Assembly (NCBI GenBank): GCA_900546435.1
Contig: URCQ01000012.1
Coordinates: 7,723 to 71,722, forward strand
DNA from: an uncultured Pseudobutyrivibrio sp.
GTDB lineage: Bacteria > Bacillota > Clostridia > Lachnospirales > Lachnospiraceae
Direction of reading: 5' to 3'
Length of the DNA: 64,000 nt
Positions 33,779 to 42,225 of the stretch are shown one piece after another (the stretch's first letter is position 1; every line of letters begins with the position of its first letter). Below the pieces are notes generated by a model, which worked only from the letters and a program-made list of their open reading frames with translations, was not told the origin of the DNA and ran no database searches. The position numbers and the translations under genes were made by a program.

Positions 33779-34876
33779 ATGGCAGGATCGACCTTTGGAG
33801 AGACTTTTCGTATTAGCACCTGGGGCGAGTCACATGGCGCAGCACTCGGCGTTGTGATTGATGGTGTACCCGCAGGATTGACACTGGATTTGGCGCATAT
33901 ACAGCAGTTTATGGACAGACGAAAGCCAGGGCAGTCTAAGTTTACGACTGCTAGAAATGAGGCAGATGCAATCGAAATTCTATCAGGCGTTTTTGAAGGA
34001 AAGACAACAGGAACACCGGTTTCTATGATGGTGCGCAATGCGGATCAGCATTCCAAGGATTATTCGGATATTGCGGAGGTGTTCCGGCCGGGACATGCAG
34101 ATTATACATTCTGGGAAAAATATGGAATCCGTGATTATCGTGGCGGCGGAAGATCCAGCGGCAGAGAGACGATTGGAAGAGTAGCTGCAGGTGCCATTGC
34201 GGTTCAGATATTAGAGGCACTTGGTATCACCATATGTGCCTATACAAAGTCGATTGGTCCTGTGGAAATAGAGCAATTTGATGCGACAGAGATTCATAAG
34301 AATCCACTGGCTATGCCGGATGCGAATGCAGCAAAAAAAGCACAGGAATATCTGGAAAACTGTATTCATATGCAGGATTCTTCCGGTGGCGTGATTGAAT
34401 GCCGTGTGCAGGGAATGCCGGTAGGAATCGGAGAACCTGTTTTTGATAAGTTGGATGCAACGCTTGCAAAAGCCATGCTTTCCATTGGTGCTGTGAAAGG
34501 CTTTGAAATCGGAGATGGATTTCTAGCGGCAACAGCAACCGGTTCTACCAATAACGACGCTTTTGTGATACAGGATGAGCAGGTGAAAAAGCAGACCAAT
34601 CATTCCGGCGGCGTGCTCGGTGGTATGAGCGACGGCGATGAGATTGTCTTTCGCGTTGCGGTGAAACCGACGCCTTCTATCAGTCAGGCACAGCAGACGG
34701 TAGATTTGCATGGAAAGGAAAGACAAATCGAAATTCATGGAAGACATGATCCGGTGATTGTACCGCGTGCTGTTGTGGTCGTAGAAAGTATGGCAGCCAT
34801 TACATTGGTGGATGCACTTTTTGCAAATATGAGTGCAAGAATGGATGCCATTGTTGATTTTTATCAGAAGAGATAA
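33779..34876 (+). CDS. aroC: Chorismate synthase
   Basis: 365 aa. N-terminal FGETFRISTWGESHGAALG, MDRRKPGQSKFTTARNE, YRGGGRSSGRETIGRVAAGA, and SGGVLGGMSDGDEIVFRVAVKPTPSI are all family signatures of the FMN-dependent enzyme that forms chorismate from EPSP. Other shikimate genes are not nearby, so it is a stand-alone locus here. ATG follows GATAGGAG. Confidence 0.97.
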   Translation: MAGSTFGETFRISTWGESHGAALGVVIDGVPAGLTLDLAHIQQFMDRRKPGQSKFTTARNEADAIEILSGVFEGKTTGTPVSMMVRNADQHSKDYSDIAEVFRPGHADYTFWEKYGIRDYRGGGRSSGRETIGRVAAGAIAVQILEALGITICAYTKSIGPVEIEQFDATEIHKNPLAMPDANAAKKAQEYLENCIHMQDSSGGVIECRVQGMPVGIGEPVFDKLDATLAKAMLSIGAVKGFEIGDGFLAATATGSTNNDAFVIQDEQVKKQTNHSGGVLGGMSDGDEIVFRVAVKPTPSISQAQQTVDLHGKERQIEIHGRHDPVIVPRAVVVVESMAAITLVDALFANMSARMDAIVDFYQKR

Positions 34877-34911
34877 GCATAGGATATTAGATTTATAGAA
34901 AGATTAGAATT

Positions 34912-36042
34912 ATGTATAAAGTTTTAAAAACAGAGGGAAGAGCAAAAAGAGCAGTGATGGAAACGGTGCATGGAACGATTCAGACACCGGTTTTCATGAA
35001 TGTAGGAACAGTGGCTGCCATCAAAGGGGCGGTTTCTACGGATGATTTGCATGATATAGGGACACAGGTGGAACTATCAAATACGTACCACTTACATGTA
35101 AGAACAGGAGATAAGACCATCAAGGAATTAGGCGGACTGCATAAGTTTATGGTGTGGGATCGTCCAATCCTTACAGATTCCGGCGGATTTCAGGTGTTCT
35201 CTTTGCGGGGACTTCGCAAGATTAAGGAAGAAGGCGTGTATTTTCAGTCCCATATCGATGGTCATAAGATTTTTATGGGACCGGAAGAGAGCATGCAGAT
35301 TCAATCCAATCTGGCATCAACCATAGCTATGGCATTTGATGAATGCCCAAGCAGTAAAGCGGACCGAAATTATGTAACGGATTCCGTAAATCGTACCACA
35401 CGCTGGCTTGCAAGATGTCAGGCCGAGATGGCACGACTGAATTCTTTGGAGGATACCATCAACAAAAACCAGCTTTTGTTTGGCATCAATCAGGGAGCAA
35501 TTTTTGATGATATCCGTATTGAACATGCGAAACGCATTGCAGATATGAACCTGGATGGTTATGCTGTGGGTGGGCTTGCCGTAGGTGAGTCTCATGAGGA
35601 GATGTATCATATCTTAGAGGAGACCGTTCCGTATTTACCACAGGACAAGCCGACATATCTGATGGGTGTTGGAACACCGGCAAATATATTAGAAGGTGTG
35701 GAACGTGGTATCGATTTCTTTGACTGTGTTTATCCGAGCCGTAATGGTCGTCACGGTCATGTATATACCGATCATGGAAAACTGAATCTGTTCAATCAGA
35801 AATATGAAAAGGATATGCGCCCAATCGAGGAGGGATGCAACTGCCCAGCTTGCCGCACCTACTCAAGAGCGTATATTCGTCATTTGCTCAAAGCAAAAGA
35901 GATGCTTGGTATGCGTCTTTGCGTACTTCATAACTTATATTTCTATAATCACATGATGGAAGAAATCCGGGATGCTTTGGATGCCGGAGATTTCGCAGGA
36001 TATAAGAAGCGTAAGTTAGAGGGAATGGAAGCAGGAGAATAA
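34912..36042 (+). CDS. tgt: tRNA-guanine transglycosylase
   Basis: 376 aa, full length. LTDSGGFQVFSL holds the general-acid Asp, GGLAVGE the base-recognition loop, and DCVYPSRNGRHGHVYT the nucleophile Asp and catalytic region. Zinc ligands CNCPACRTYSRAY plus a later His (CVLHNLYFY) are present. It exchanges G34 for preQ1 in GUN-anticodon tRNAs. Followed by yajC, as is common, but queA and the sec genes are not adjacent. Confidence 0.97.
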   Translation: MYKVLKTEGRAKRAVMETVHGTIQTPVFMNVGTVAAIKGAVSTDDLHDIGTQVELSNTYHLHVRTGDKTIKELGGLHKFMVWDRPILTDSGGFQVFSLRGLRKIKEEGVYFQSHIDGHKIFMGPEESMQIQSNLASTIAMAFDECPSSKADRNYVTDSVNRTTRWLARCQAEMARLNSLEDTINKNQLLFGINQGAIFDDIRIEHAKRIADMNLDGYAVGGLAVGESHEEMYHILEETVPYLPQDKPTYLMGVGTPANILEGVERGIDFFDCVYPSRNGRHGHVYTDHGKLNLFNQKYEKDMRPIEEGCNCPACRTYSRAYIRHLLKAKEMLGMRLCVLHNLYFYNHMMEEIRDALDAGDFAGYKKRKLEGMEAGE

Positions 36043-36162
36043 TTATAAAAGTTTTATAAACTCTATGAAAAATCCCTGCAAATCCTTGCGAAAAGTAGTG
36101 GGATTTAGTACAATAGTTAAAGTTTGAGGCATAAAGCCAGACATTTAGGAGGAATTTTTATC

Positions 36163-36486
36163 ATGAATATTTTAATGAGCGCAGCAGCAGGCGGCAACGC
36201 ATTGATGCCAATTATCTGGATTGTAGTTTTATTTGCATTTATGTATTTCTTTATGATCCGTCCACAGCAGAAGGAGACAAAAGCGAAAAACGCTATGATG
36301 TCTTCCCTTGCAGTAGGAGATACTGTTCTTACAACAAGCGGTTTTTATGGCGTTGTTATTGATATCGCAGACGATACAGTTATTGTTGAGTTTGGTAGCA
36401 ACAAGAACTGCCGTATCCCAATGCAGAAGGCTGCTATCTCAGCAGTAGAGAAACCGGAAGATGCTGTAGAAAAAGAATCAAAATAA
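36163..36486 (+). CDS. yajC: Preprotein translocase subunit YajC
   Basis: 107 aa from ATG 36163 with AGGAGG at 36147-36152. A single transmembrane helix (about residues 10-32, IIWIVVLFAFMYFFMI) is followed by RPQQKETKAKNAMMSSLAVGDTVLTTSGFYG, the YajC signature. It accompanies SecDF-YajC. secD and secF are not next to it. Confidence 0.95.
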   Translation: MNILMSAAAGGNALMPIIWIVVLFAFMYFFMIRPQQKETKAKNAMMSSLAVGDTVLTTSGFYGVVIDIADDTVIVEFGSNKNCRIPMQKAAISAVEKPEDAVEKESK

Positions 36487-36506
36487 GATCCACATGTGGA
36501 TGCATG

Positions 36507-36548
36507 AAAGAAGAGGCCGAATCCTTGAAATGGGATCTGGCCTCTTTT
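36507..36548 (+). terminator. Terminator after yajC
   Basis: AAAGAAGAGGCC (36507-36518) pairs with GGCCTCTTTT (36539-36548), with further pairs GATCC-like inside the stem. T4 tract on the sense strand. It marks the end of the housekeeping segment. Confidence 0.85.
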
Positions 36549-36593
36549 AGTGTGCTGATTTATCGGACGATAATGATTTGAAGTATAATATAT

Positions 36594-36890
36594 CTACTTC
36601 TGCGATGCCAGTTGAGCTTGTAATTCTGCAATGATGCGATCTTTTTCGGCCAAATCTTTATCTTTTTTTGCCAGTTCCGCTTCTTGTTTCTTGATTAAAT
36701 CGTTCCGATATTTTTCCTCAATTTCGGCGCGTTCTCTGAAGTAGCACATATCGCGGATGGTCTGGTCAGAGTTCATGGTAAGAAGAACCTGTGCACCATC
36801 ATCCATGTATTCGTTGTTTTTCGTGATCATACGCAATTCCTCCCAAGTGGTTGCCCGGAAGAGGCCAGCCCACCTATCAATACCAAAGCA
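36594..36890 (-). pseudogene. C-terminal remnant of an Rpn-type PD-(D/E)XK nuclease/transposase
   Basis: The open frame includes GIDRWAGLFRATTWEEL just upstream of the first ATG and continues RMITKNNEYMDDG and a charged coiled coil (ERAEIEEKYRNDLIKKQEAELAKKDKDLAEKD). That layout is the C-terminal third of the Rpn family of recombination-promoting nucleases / putative transposases common in Lachnospiraceae. The nuclease core is missing; on this strand a stop codon lies at 36963-36965. A GGAGG before the internal ATG might still allow a short protein of 78 aa. It marks the left border zone of element 1. Confidence 0.6.
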
Positions 36891-36962
36891 TTTGTATTCT
36901 TCGGTGCTTGAGTTATAATTGGGACAAGTTAGAAGAAACCCAGTAAAATCAAGGGGTTGGAA

Positions 36963-37420
36963 CTAATTTAGTCCTTATTTTTATACCTTTAAATCGGTAC
37001 AGGATAGGGCAGCGCTGACATATCAATCCGAAATATGACCATTACATAGAGCAGTTCAGATTCATGGGCTGAGTGTGCTTTGTGTACCCAAGAGAGGTGA
37101 AAATTGAATAGTAATAATTTTAGGTAGGACTAAATTAGCTTTGCACTGAAAAGTGTATCCGGCTGTTTGTCCTGCCTTTTTTATTGGAAATGAGCAGGAG
37201 ATGGCAGAAAAGAAGCTGATTTGGTCTGAATGTAAGTCATCTCGCAAAAAGAGAGGTGGCTGTATATGGAAGTATTGTCTTATGAAAGCAAGAGCAGAGT
37301 GTGATCGAATATAAATCGCTGGCAGATATTTCAGAGACAAGGAAAATAGGATAGAAACACAAACCGAAAGGTACGGGTAGCTGTATGAACAAAATTAGTA
37401 AGATTTGGAGGAACAGAAAA
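36963..37420. other. Gene-poor left border region of element 1
   Basis: About 450 bp with no convincing gene. CTAATTTAGTCCT (36963-36975) and its inverse AGGACTAAATTAG (37126-37138) form a 13-bp inverted repeat. The segment lies directly upstream of the ParM-like gene, where a centromere (parC) or an element end would be expected; no clear iterons were seen. Confidence 0.45.
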
Positions 37421-38341
37421 ATGAATAACAAGTTAGAAGTAATAGGAATTGATCACGGCTGGTCAATGATGAAAACCGTAACTCAGGTATTTGTCACAGG
37501 GGTAAAGGAGATTACAACTACTCCGGCACTTTTTGGAGATGTTCTTGAGTACGACGGTAAGTATTACAAGATTGGAACAGTAAGGCAGGAAGTGAAAGAT
37601 ACAAAGGTTGAAGATGACAGCTTTTATCTTTTGACACTGGCAGCAGTCGCAAAGGAATTGAAGAAAAGAGGATTGTCAGATGCAAAGGTATTTCTTGCAG
37701 TAGGACTTCCACTTACCCGATTTGGAGCAGAGAGAAATAACTTTATTAAATACCTGACCAAGAATAAGCGTGTTGATTTCAGATATGAAAATGAAGCATA
37801 CCATATTGAGATTGACGATGTGGCGGTATTCCCACAGTGCTATGCGGCAGTGGTTGACAAGATACCGACTATGGCAAAGAAAACGCTGGTTGTTGATATC
37901 GGTAGCTGGACAATAGATATTATGCCCGTGATTAACAAGTCACCGGACGAATCAAAGTGTGTTACCGTGCCGAGAGGACTTATTACCTGTATGCGTTCTA
38001 TCAATGAGCAGTGTGTAAGACAGCTCAACGGGGAAGTTGATGAAACAGAAATCCAGAATATTATGCGATATGGCAGGTCTGATATAGATGATGAATACCT
38101 TGCGATTATCAAGGCTGAGATAGAGGACTTTGTTGAAAAGGTATATAACTCAATCCGTGAGTTTAGTTATAACCTTAAAACTACACCGATTGTATTTGTA
38201 GGTGGCGGGGCAGTGGTAATGAAGAATTTCAGCAATCACGAAGCAAAGAATATCTCTTATATCCTTGATGTAAAGGCAAATGCCAGAGGATATGAACAGC
38301 TTGCCATTATGGGACTGAAAACTGCTAAGAGACTTGCATAG
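37421..38341 (+). CDS. ParM/StbA-like actin-family plasmid segregation protein
   Basis: 306 aa from ATG 37421 (GGAGG at 37407-37411). Actin-fold motifs are visible: VIGIDHGWSMMKT (phosphate-1 loop), TLVVDIGSWTIDIM (phosphate-2) and TPIVFVGGGAVVMKNF (adenosine). This combination is the ParM/StbA-like family that forms filaments to move plasmid copies apart. The next gene, 11 bp on, has the size and character of a ParR partner. In an integrative element it suggests an extrachromosomal, perhaps replicating, stage. Confidence 0.85.
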   Translation: MNNKLEVIGIDHGWSMMKTVTQVFVTGVKEITTTPALFGDVLEYDGKYYKIGTVRQEVKDTKVEDDSFYLLTLAAVAKELKKRGLSDAKVFLAVGLPLTRFGAERNNFIKYLTKNKRVDFRYENEAYHIEIDDVAVFPQCYAAVVDKIPTMAKKTLVVDIGSWTIDIMPVINKSPDESKCVTVPRGLITCMRSINEQCVRQLNGEVDETEIQNIMRYGRSDIDDEYLAIIKAEIEDFVEKVYNSIREFSYNLKTTPIVFVGGGAVVMKNFSNHEAKNISYILDVKANARGYEQLAIMGLKTAKRLA

Positions 38342-38352
38342 GGGGTAGTCAT

Positions 38353-38793
38353 ATGGCACGAAGGCATATTATGGAGAGCACATTCCGACTGAATCTGCTC
38401 AATCCTCAACACGCTAAAATCAATGAGGTCATAAAGGGGCTTAATCCAAAGATATATAAGTCAAAGAATCAGTTCCTGATTGAAGCCTGTGAGTTTTATA
38501 TTGACCACTATGGAGAGGATGATATTCCCTCCAAAGAGGAAAAGAGATATGAACAGTTTGTAACGAGGGACGAGATAGAAAAGATAAAAAAGGAAATTGA
38601 GTATTCTGCAATGAGTGAGGCAAGAAAAGAGGTCATTTCTTTACTTGGGGGAGCTTTGGCGGGAGTGAAGAACAGCCAGCCGGTAGTGATTGCAAACCCA
38701 CAGGAAGATATGGAAGAACAGCCGGAAGAAGATGTTATGAATGATTCAGATGTTGCAGGATTGGCAATGGGATGGATGTTGAAAGGAGATTGA
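38353..38793 (+). CDS. ParR-like DNA-binding partner
   Basis: 146 aa. The N-terminus (ESTFRLNLLNPQHAKINEVIKGLNP then SKNQFLIEACEFYIDHY) looks like a ribbon-helix-helix domain, as in ParR centromere-binding proteins. An acidic, flexible C-terminus (PQEDMEEQPEEDVMND) ends in GLAMGWMLKGD, possibly the tail that contacts the filament. It directly follows the ParM-like gene. The call rests on context plus the RHH-like start. Confidence 0.6.
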   Translation: MARRHIMESTFRLNLLNPQHAKINEVIKGLNPKIYKSKNQFLIEACEFYIDHYGEDDIPSKEEKRYEQFVTRDEIEKIKKEIEYSAMSEARKEVISLLGGALAGVKNSQPVVIANPQEDMEEQPEEDVMNDSDVAGLAMGWMLKGD

Positions 38794-38798
38794 TTATT

Positions 38799-38972
38799 AT
38801 GAGAAGAATTGCAGGAGCCGTAGGAACCGCTGTTTTACAGATACTCAAGTGGATGCTGAAAATTGTTCTTGGAGCATTAAAGCTGTTCTTGGGACTTGTC
38901 AGGTTAGTTCTTCTTCTATTCTGTCTGATAGCAAGAGTATTTCTTTCATTCGTAAGAATGGGAACATTTTGA
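38799..38972 (+). CDS. Small hydrophobic membrane protein
   Basis: 57 aa from ATG 38799 with AAAGGAG at 38779-38785. Almost the whole protein is hydrophobic (VLQILKWMLKIVLGALKLFL, then VRLVLLLFCLIARVFLSFV): one long or two short membrane helices with lysines and arginines spaced through them. Unknown function. Placed in an operon with ParMR. Confidence 0.6.
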   Translation: MRRIAGAVGTAVLQILKWMLKIVLGALKLFLGLVRLVLLLFCLIARVFLSFVRMGTF

Positions 38973-38986
38973 GGGGAGGTGAGACT

Positions 38987-39070
38987 ATGGAGGTAAAAGG
39001 CTTCTTTCCTGCTTACAGGAAAAACAGAAGACTTGTGAAGTATTTCTTTAAATTTAAGAAATTGTTATAA
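38987..39070 (+). CDS. Very small basic protein
   Basis: 27 aa, preceded by GAGGGGAGG about 7 nt upstream. The product is strongly basic and aromatic (FFPAYRKNRRLVKYFFKFKK). No family known. The strong RBS is the main support. Confidence 0.4.
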   Translation: MEVKGFFPAYRKNRRLVKYFFKFKKLL

Positions 39071-39084
39071 TCAAGGAGGTTAAA

Positions 39085-39114
39085 ATGCACAGAATACGGG
39101 ATTGTCCGGAATGA
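39085..39114 (+). CDS. Nine-residue leader ORF
   Basis: ATG CAC AGA ATA CGG GAT TGT CCG GAA TGA behind a near-perfect AAGGAGG (39073-39079). It lies 43 bp before a strong terminator (39157-39200), which in turn precedes the DUF5688 gene. The arrangement resembles a translational attenuator. Confidence 0.4.
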   Translation: MHRIRDCPE

Positions 39115-39156
39115 GCTGACGGGTATATCAAAGAGAAAATAAAAACGATCAACCTT

Positions 39157-39200
39157 GCGGGGGAATGTAAGCCAATGACTTATGTTCCCCCGCTTTTTTT
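39157..39200 (+). terminator. Strong terminator upstream of DUF5688 gene
   Basis: GCGGGGGAA (39157-39165) pairs with TTCCCCCGC (39185-39193), further pairs extend inward, and T7 follows. It separates the ParMR group from the following gene by 20 bp. Confidence 0.92.
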
Positions 39201-39219
39201 ATTTGGAGGATAAGCAGAT

Positions 39220-40218
39220 ATGATGAATTATGAGATTTTTAAGGAAGTAGTAAAAGAAAAGTTTATGGACTATATGCCCGACAGTTTTAAAGGTATGGAG
39301 CTTATAGTTAGACCTGCGGAAAAGGTAAATATGACATATGATGCTATCAATATTAGAGGGGAAGATACTACTATTTCTCCTACTATTTATATCAACGATA
39401 TGTATGAGAAATATCAGAGCTGTGGTGATCTGGAGGAAACACTGATGGCGGCATGTGACCTTATGGCAATGGAGTTTGCAAAGACACCGCAAGTTGTTGA
39501 TGTTGACAGCTTATACAAAGATGCAGATGAAAAGGTAGTATTCCAGCTTATCAATACGGAACAGAACAAGTCATTTCTGGAGCAGGTGCCACATAGAGAA
39601 TTTCAGGATCTTTCCATTATCTATAAACTTGTGGTAAATGCGGATACTGAAAGTATTCAGAGTATAAAGGTTACGAACAGCCTTGCGGAAAGACTTGGAA
39701 TGAATGAGGAGCAGCTTTTTAAATATGCGGCTGAGAACACAAGAAGAATCTTACCGCCAAGAATAAGAAATATGAATGATGTTATGAAAGAGATGTTTTT
39801 AAGTGACGGGATGCCGGAGGAGATAGCAGAGATGATGATCAGGGAAGTTCCACCGGAGCAGACTCTGTGGATAATCTCCAATAACAGGGGAATTGACGGT
39901 GCAGTATCAATGCTTTATGAGAATGAGCTTCACGAACTGGCAGAAAACCTTGAAAGTGATCTGTATATCCTGCCTTCAAGTGTGCACGAAGTTCTTGCGG
40001 TGTCTACTGAGCTGACCGAACCGGAGGAGCTTGCACAGATGGTGGCAGAGGTGAATATGCAGAAGGTGGCATTGGAAGAACGACTTTCCAATCAGGTGTA
40101 TCACTATGATAAAGATTTAAGGAAACTCACACTTGCAACGGATACACCGAACAAGAGACTGGACGGTATCGTGGCAGAGCCGCAGCTTGTATATGACGCA
40201 AAGGAAAAGGCGAGATAG
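39220..40218 (+). CDS. DUF5688 family protein
   Basis: 332 aa with the typical opening MNYEIFKEVVKEKFMDYMPDSF and a middle section with DLSIIYKLVVNADTESIQS and WIISNNRGIDGAVSMLY. Such proteins are common in Clostridia integrative elements and have no known function. RBS GGAGG at 39204-39208. No membrane segment or catalytic motif was seen. Confidence 0.75.
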   Translation: MMNYEIFKEVVKEKFMDYMPDSFKGMELIVRPAEKVNMTYDAINIRGEDTTISPTIYINDMYEKYQSCGDLEETLMAACDLMAMEFAKTPQVVDVDSLYKDADEKVVFQLINTEQNKSFLEQVPHREFQDLSIIYKLVVNADTESIQSIKVTNSLAERLGMNEEQLFKYAAENTRRILPPRIRNMNDVMKEMFLSDGMPEEIAEMMIREVPPEQTLWIISNNRGIDGAVSMLYENELHELAENLESDLYILPSSVHEVLAVSTELTEPEELAQMVAEVNMQKVALEERLSNQVYHYDKDLRKLTLATDTPNKRLDGIVAEPQLVYDAKEKAR

Positions 40219-40227
40219 GAGGCAGTT

Positions 40228-40356
40228 ATGGAGCAGGAACTTACCGTAGAAGAACTGATTGCTCTTGTAAACAGCCAGAAAGGTGACTTTATTATCCGTA
40301 TTGAGTTTGGAGAGGAGGCGGATTCCTGTGACAGAGAAGAACGACTTCAAACTTGA
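40228..40356 (+). CDS. Small acidic protein overlapping the RadC-like gene
   Basis: 42 aa, ATG 40228 with AGGAGG at 40217-40222. Sequence MEQELTVEELIALVNSQKGD is followed by an acidic stretch; pI is low. It overlaps the start of the next gene (GTG 40328) by 29 nt in another frame, and the GAGAGGAGG of that gene lies inside it, so the two are likely coupled. No family recognised. Confidence 0.5.
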   Translation: MEQELTVEELIALVNSQKGDFIIRIEFGEEADSCDREERLQT

Positions 40357-40867
40357 TGTTGTATCCATAAGGCTTGTAAAGGAGGCTCCGATTTATTCGG
40401 AGCAGTCCTTTAACAAGCCGGAAGAAGTAGCTGCCGTAATGGGAGAATGTATGTGCCAGTTCGACAGGGAAGTGGTGTGTGTTGTAAATCTCAGCTCCGA
40501 CCTAAAGCCTATTAATGTGCATTTTGCAAGTGTGGGTTCGTTGAATGAAGCAATGGCACACCCAAGAGAATTATTTAAGTCAAGTATTTTAAGTAATGCT
40601 GCCAGTATGATGTTGATCCACTGCCACCCGTCGGGAAATATATTTCCCAGCAAGGCAGACACGATGATGACGGACCGTATGAATAAGCTGTGTGAGCTTA
40701 TTGGAATCCCTCTTTTGGATCATATCATCGTGGGAGGGGATAACCGTGCCTTCTTCAGTTTCAAGGAAAAGGGAATGATTGATAATCCAAGAATTACACT
40801 CAGTACGGATTACAGGAACCTTGATATTAAGTCACCGCTTGTGGCAGAGCAGGGAAAGGCAAGGTGA
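40328..40867 (+). CDS. RadC-like JAB/MPN domain protein
   Basis: 179 aa from GTG 40328, which has GAGAGGAGG 10 nt upstream. The JAMM metal-binding motif is intact: His98 and His100 in LIHCHPSGN and an Asp about 10 residues later (SKADTMM). LLDHIIVGGDNRAFFSFKEKG completes the RadC-like fold. Such proteins are frequent in mobile elements; activity could be deubiquitinase-like or nuclease-associated and is unproven. Confidence 0.85.
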   Translation: MTEKNDFKLDVVSIRLVKEAPIYSEQSFNKPEEVAAVMGECMCQFDREVVCVVNLSSDLKPINVHFASVGSLNEAMAHPRELFKSSILSNAASMMLIHCHPSGNIFPSKADTMMTDRMNKLCELIGIPLLDHIIVGGDNRAFFSFKEKGMIDNPRITLSTDYRNLDIKSPLVAEQGKAR

Positions 40868-40871
40868 GAGT

Positions 40872-41855
40872 ATGGAAGGAAGATTTACAGAGGAGGAACT
40901 TGCCATAGCAAAGAGCGTAGATCTTTGTGCCGTTGCAGAAAGTCTCGGTTATACCGTAAAGAGGATTGGAAAATATCACACCTTAAAGGAAATGGACTCA
41001 ATCCGTATCTATGACAGAAGCCACTGGTACAGATGGTCAAGGCAGTTTGATAAGGGAAATAATGGCGGCTCACAGATAGATTTCCTCCGTGTATTTGGCG
41101 GAATGAGTGTAAAAGAGGCTGTATTCTGGCTCTTGGATTTTGCCGGATACCGGAGAATTGAAAGCACGGGAAAGCAGCCGCTTGTTCATCAGGTCACAAA
41201 GAAACAGCCACAGGAAAGAAAGCCTTTTGTGCTTCCGCAGCCAGCAGGGGATAATTCCTACCTGATATCCTATCTTAACAATGAGCGTGGAATCAGTAAG
41301 GCAGTGATAGAACTGTTTTTAAAGGAAAATCTCATATATGAGAGCAGGCATTATCACAATATTGTCTTTAAAGGAAATGACAAGAATGGAGTAACCAGAT
41401 TTGCAAGTATGCGTGGTGTATTTGATAAACAGGGAAAACCATTCAAGTGTGATGTGGAGGGGAATGATAAGAACTATGGATTTAATGTGGTGAATGTAAA
41501 CAGTACAGAGCTTGTTGTATTCGAGGCAGCAATCGACCTTATGAGCTATGTGGATATATTTGCCGACCATGAATCAAATAAGCTGGCTCTTGGAATGCTT
41601 GCAGATGCCCCGCTTGCAACTTTTCTCAGGGAACACCCACAGATTTCTTTTATCCGTTTCTGCCTTGATGGGGATTCACCGGGCAGGAAAGCAGCCGCAG
41701 AACTTATGGGAAAATACTATGGACTGGGCTATGAGGTTGAGGACTGTCCGCCACCAGCAGGCTATAAGGATTACAATGAATGGCTTGTTGCAACAAAACT
41801 TAATCTTGCAGATCAGAAAAAGGAGCAGATGACCATAGCCGGACAGTGCCATTAA
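40872..41855 (+). CDS. DUF3991/toprim domain protein (primase-like)
   Basis: 327 aa from ATG 40872. An N-terminal segment with KYHTLKEMDSIRIYDRSHWYRWSRQFDKGNNGGSQIDFL looks like the DUF3991 / zinc-finger-like part of mobile primases. The toprim domain is at the C-terminal half, with LVVFEAAIDLMSYV supplying the acidic Glu and IRFCLDGDSPGRKAAAEL the DxD motif. It would prime DNA synthesis after transfer. A second copy of the same family is at 52299-53279 in element 2. Confidence 0.85.
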   Translation: MEGRFTEEELAIAKSVDLCAVAESLGYTVKRIGKYHTLKEMDSIRIYDRSHWYRWSRQFDKGNNGGSQIDFLRVFGGMSVKEAVFWLLDFAGYRRIESTGKQPLVHQVTKKQPQERKPFVLPQPAGDNSYLISYLNNERGISKAVIELFLKENLIYESRHYHNIVFKGNDKNGVTRFASMRGVFDKQGKPFKCDVEGNDKNYGFNVVNVNSTELVVFEAAIDLMSYVDIFADHESNKLALGMLADAPLATFLREHPQISFIRFCLDGDSPGRKAAAELMGKYYGLGYEVEDCPPPAGYKDYNEWLVATKLNLADQKKEQMTIAGQCH

Positions 41856-41948
41856 AAAGTGGTGGTAAAAAGCAGTGGTTTTTACGGAAGATGGTGGAAC
41901 AAAGCGGTGGTTTTTTCAAAAAGTGATAGAACAAAGTACCACCACTTT
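41855..41948 (+). repeat. oriT-like repeat unit A
   Basis: Unit of about 94 bp beginning AAAAGTGGTGG and ending ACCACCACTTT, so its ends are inverted repeats. The core GGTGGAACAAAGCGGTGG (41893-41910) recurs in unit B. An open frame across this block has repetitive Trp/Lys-rich sequence and is not considered a gene. Confidence 0.75.
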
Positions 41949-41982
41949 CCGATGCTGTTTTTTCCTATGAATATAAATTATA

Positions 41983-42076
41983 AAAAGTGGTGGCATAAAG
42001 CGGTGGTTTTTACCGGAAATGGTGGAACAAAGCGGTGGTTTTATTCAAAAGTGGTGGAACAAAGTGCCACCACTCT
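41983..42076 (+). repeat. oriT-like repeat unit B
   Basis: Second, diverged copy of the unit at 41855-41948, starting AAAAGTGGTGGC and ending CCACCACTCT, with the same core at 42021-42038. The two copies are separated by 34 bp of AT-rich sequence. Confidence 0.75.
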
Positions 42077-42092
42077 ATATTTGGCAGGGGTA

Positions 42093-42181
42093 TTAGGGGA
42101 ATGTTCCCCTAACTAGATGGCATTAGGACAGAGATGTCTCTAATGCGTATCTAGCAGTCGCCGGGGACTTACCGGTGACTG
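42093..42181 (+). other. Three consecutive hairpins, candidate oriT
   Basis: Hairpin 1: TTAGGGGAA (42093) / TTCCCCTAA (ends 42112), perfect. Hairpin 2: CTAGAT..GCATTAG (42113-42126) pairs with CTAATGC..ATCTAG (ends 42154), with GACA/TGTC inside. Hairpin 3: CAGTCGCCGG (42155-42164) / CCGGTGACTG (ends 42181). They follow the two repeat units and precede the MobC/relaxase genes, the usual place for an origin of transfer. Confidence 0.65.
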
Positions 42182-42225
42182 GAGCCATAGTGAATATCTA
42201 CGAAACACGGATAAGGAGGTGCAAG

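Noticed and set aside
41859..42116. 85-codon open frame across the repeat units
   Set aside because: Its sequence follows the DNA repeats (runs of Trp, Lys and Val), it has no RBS, and the block is better explained as oriT-like DNA.
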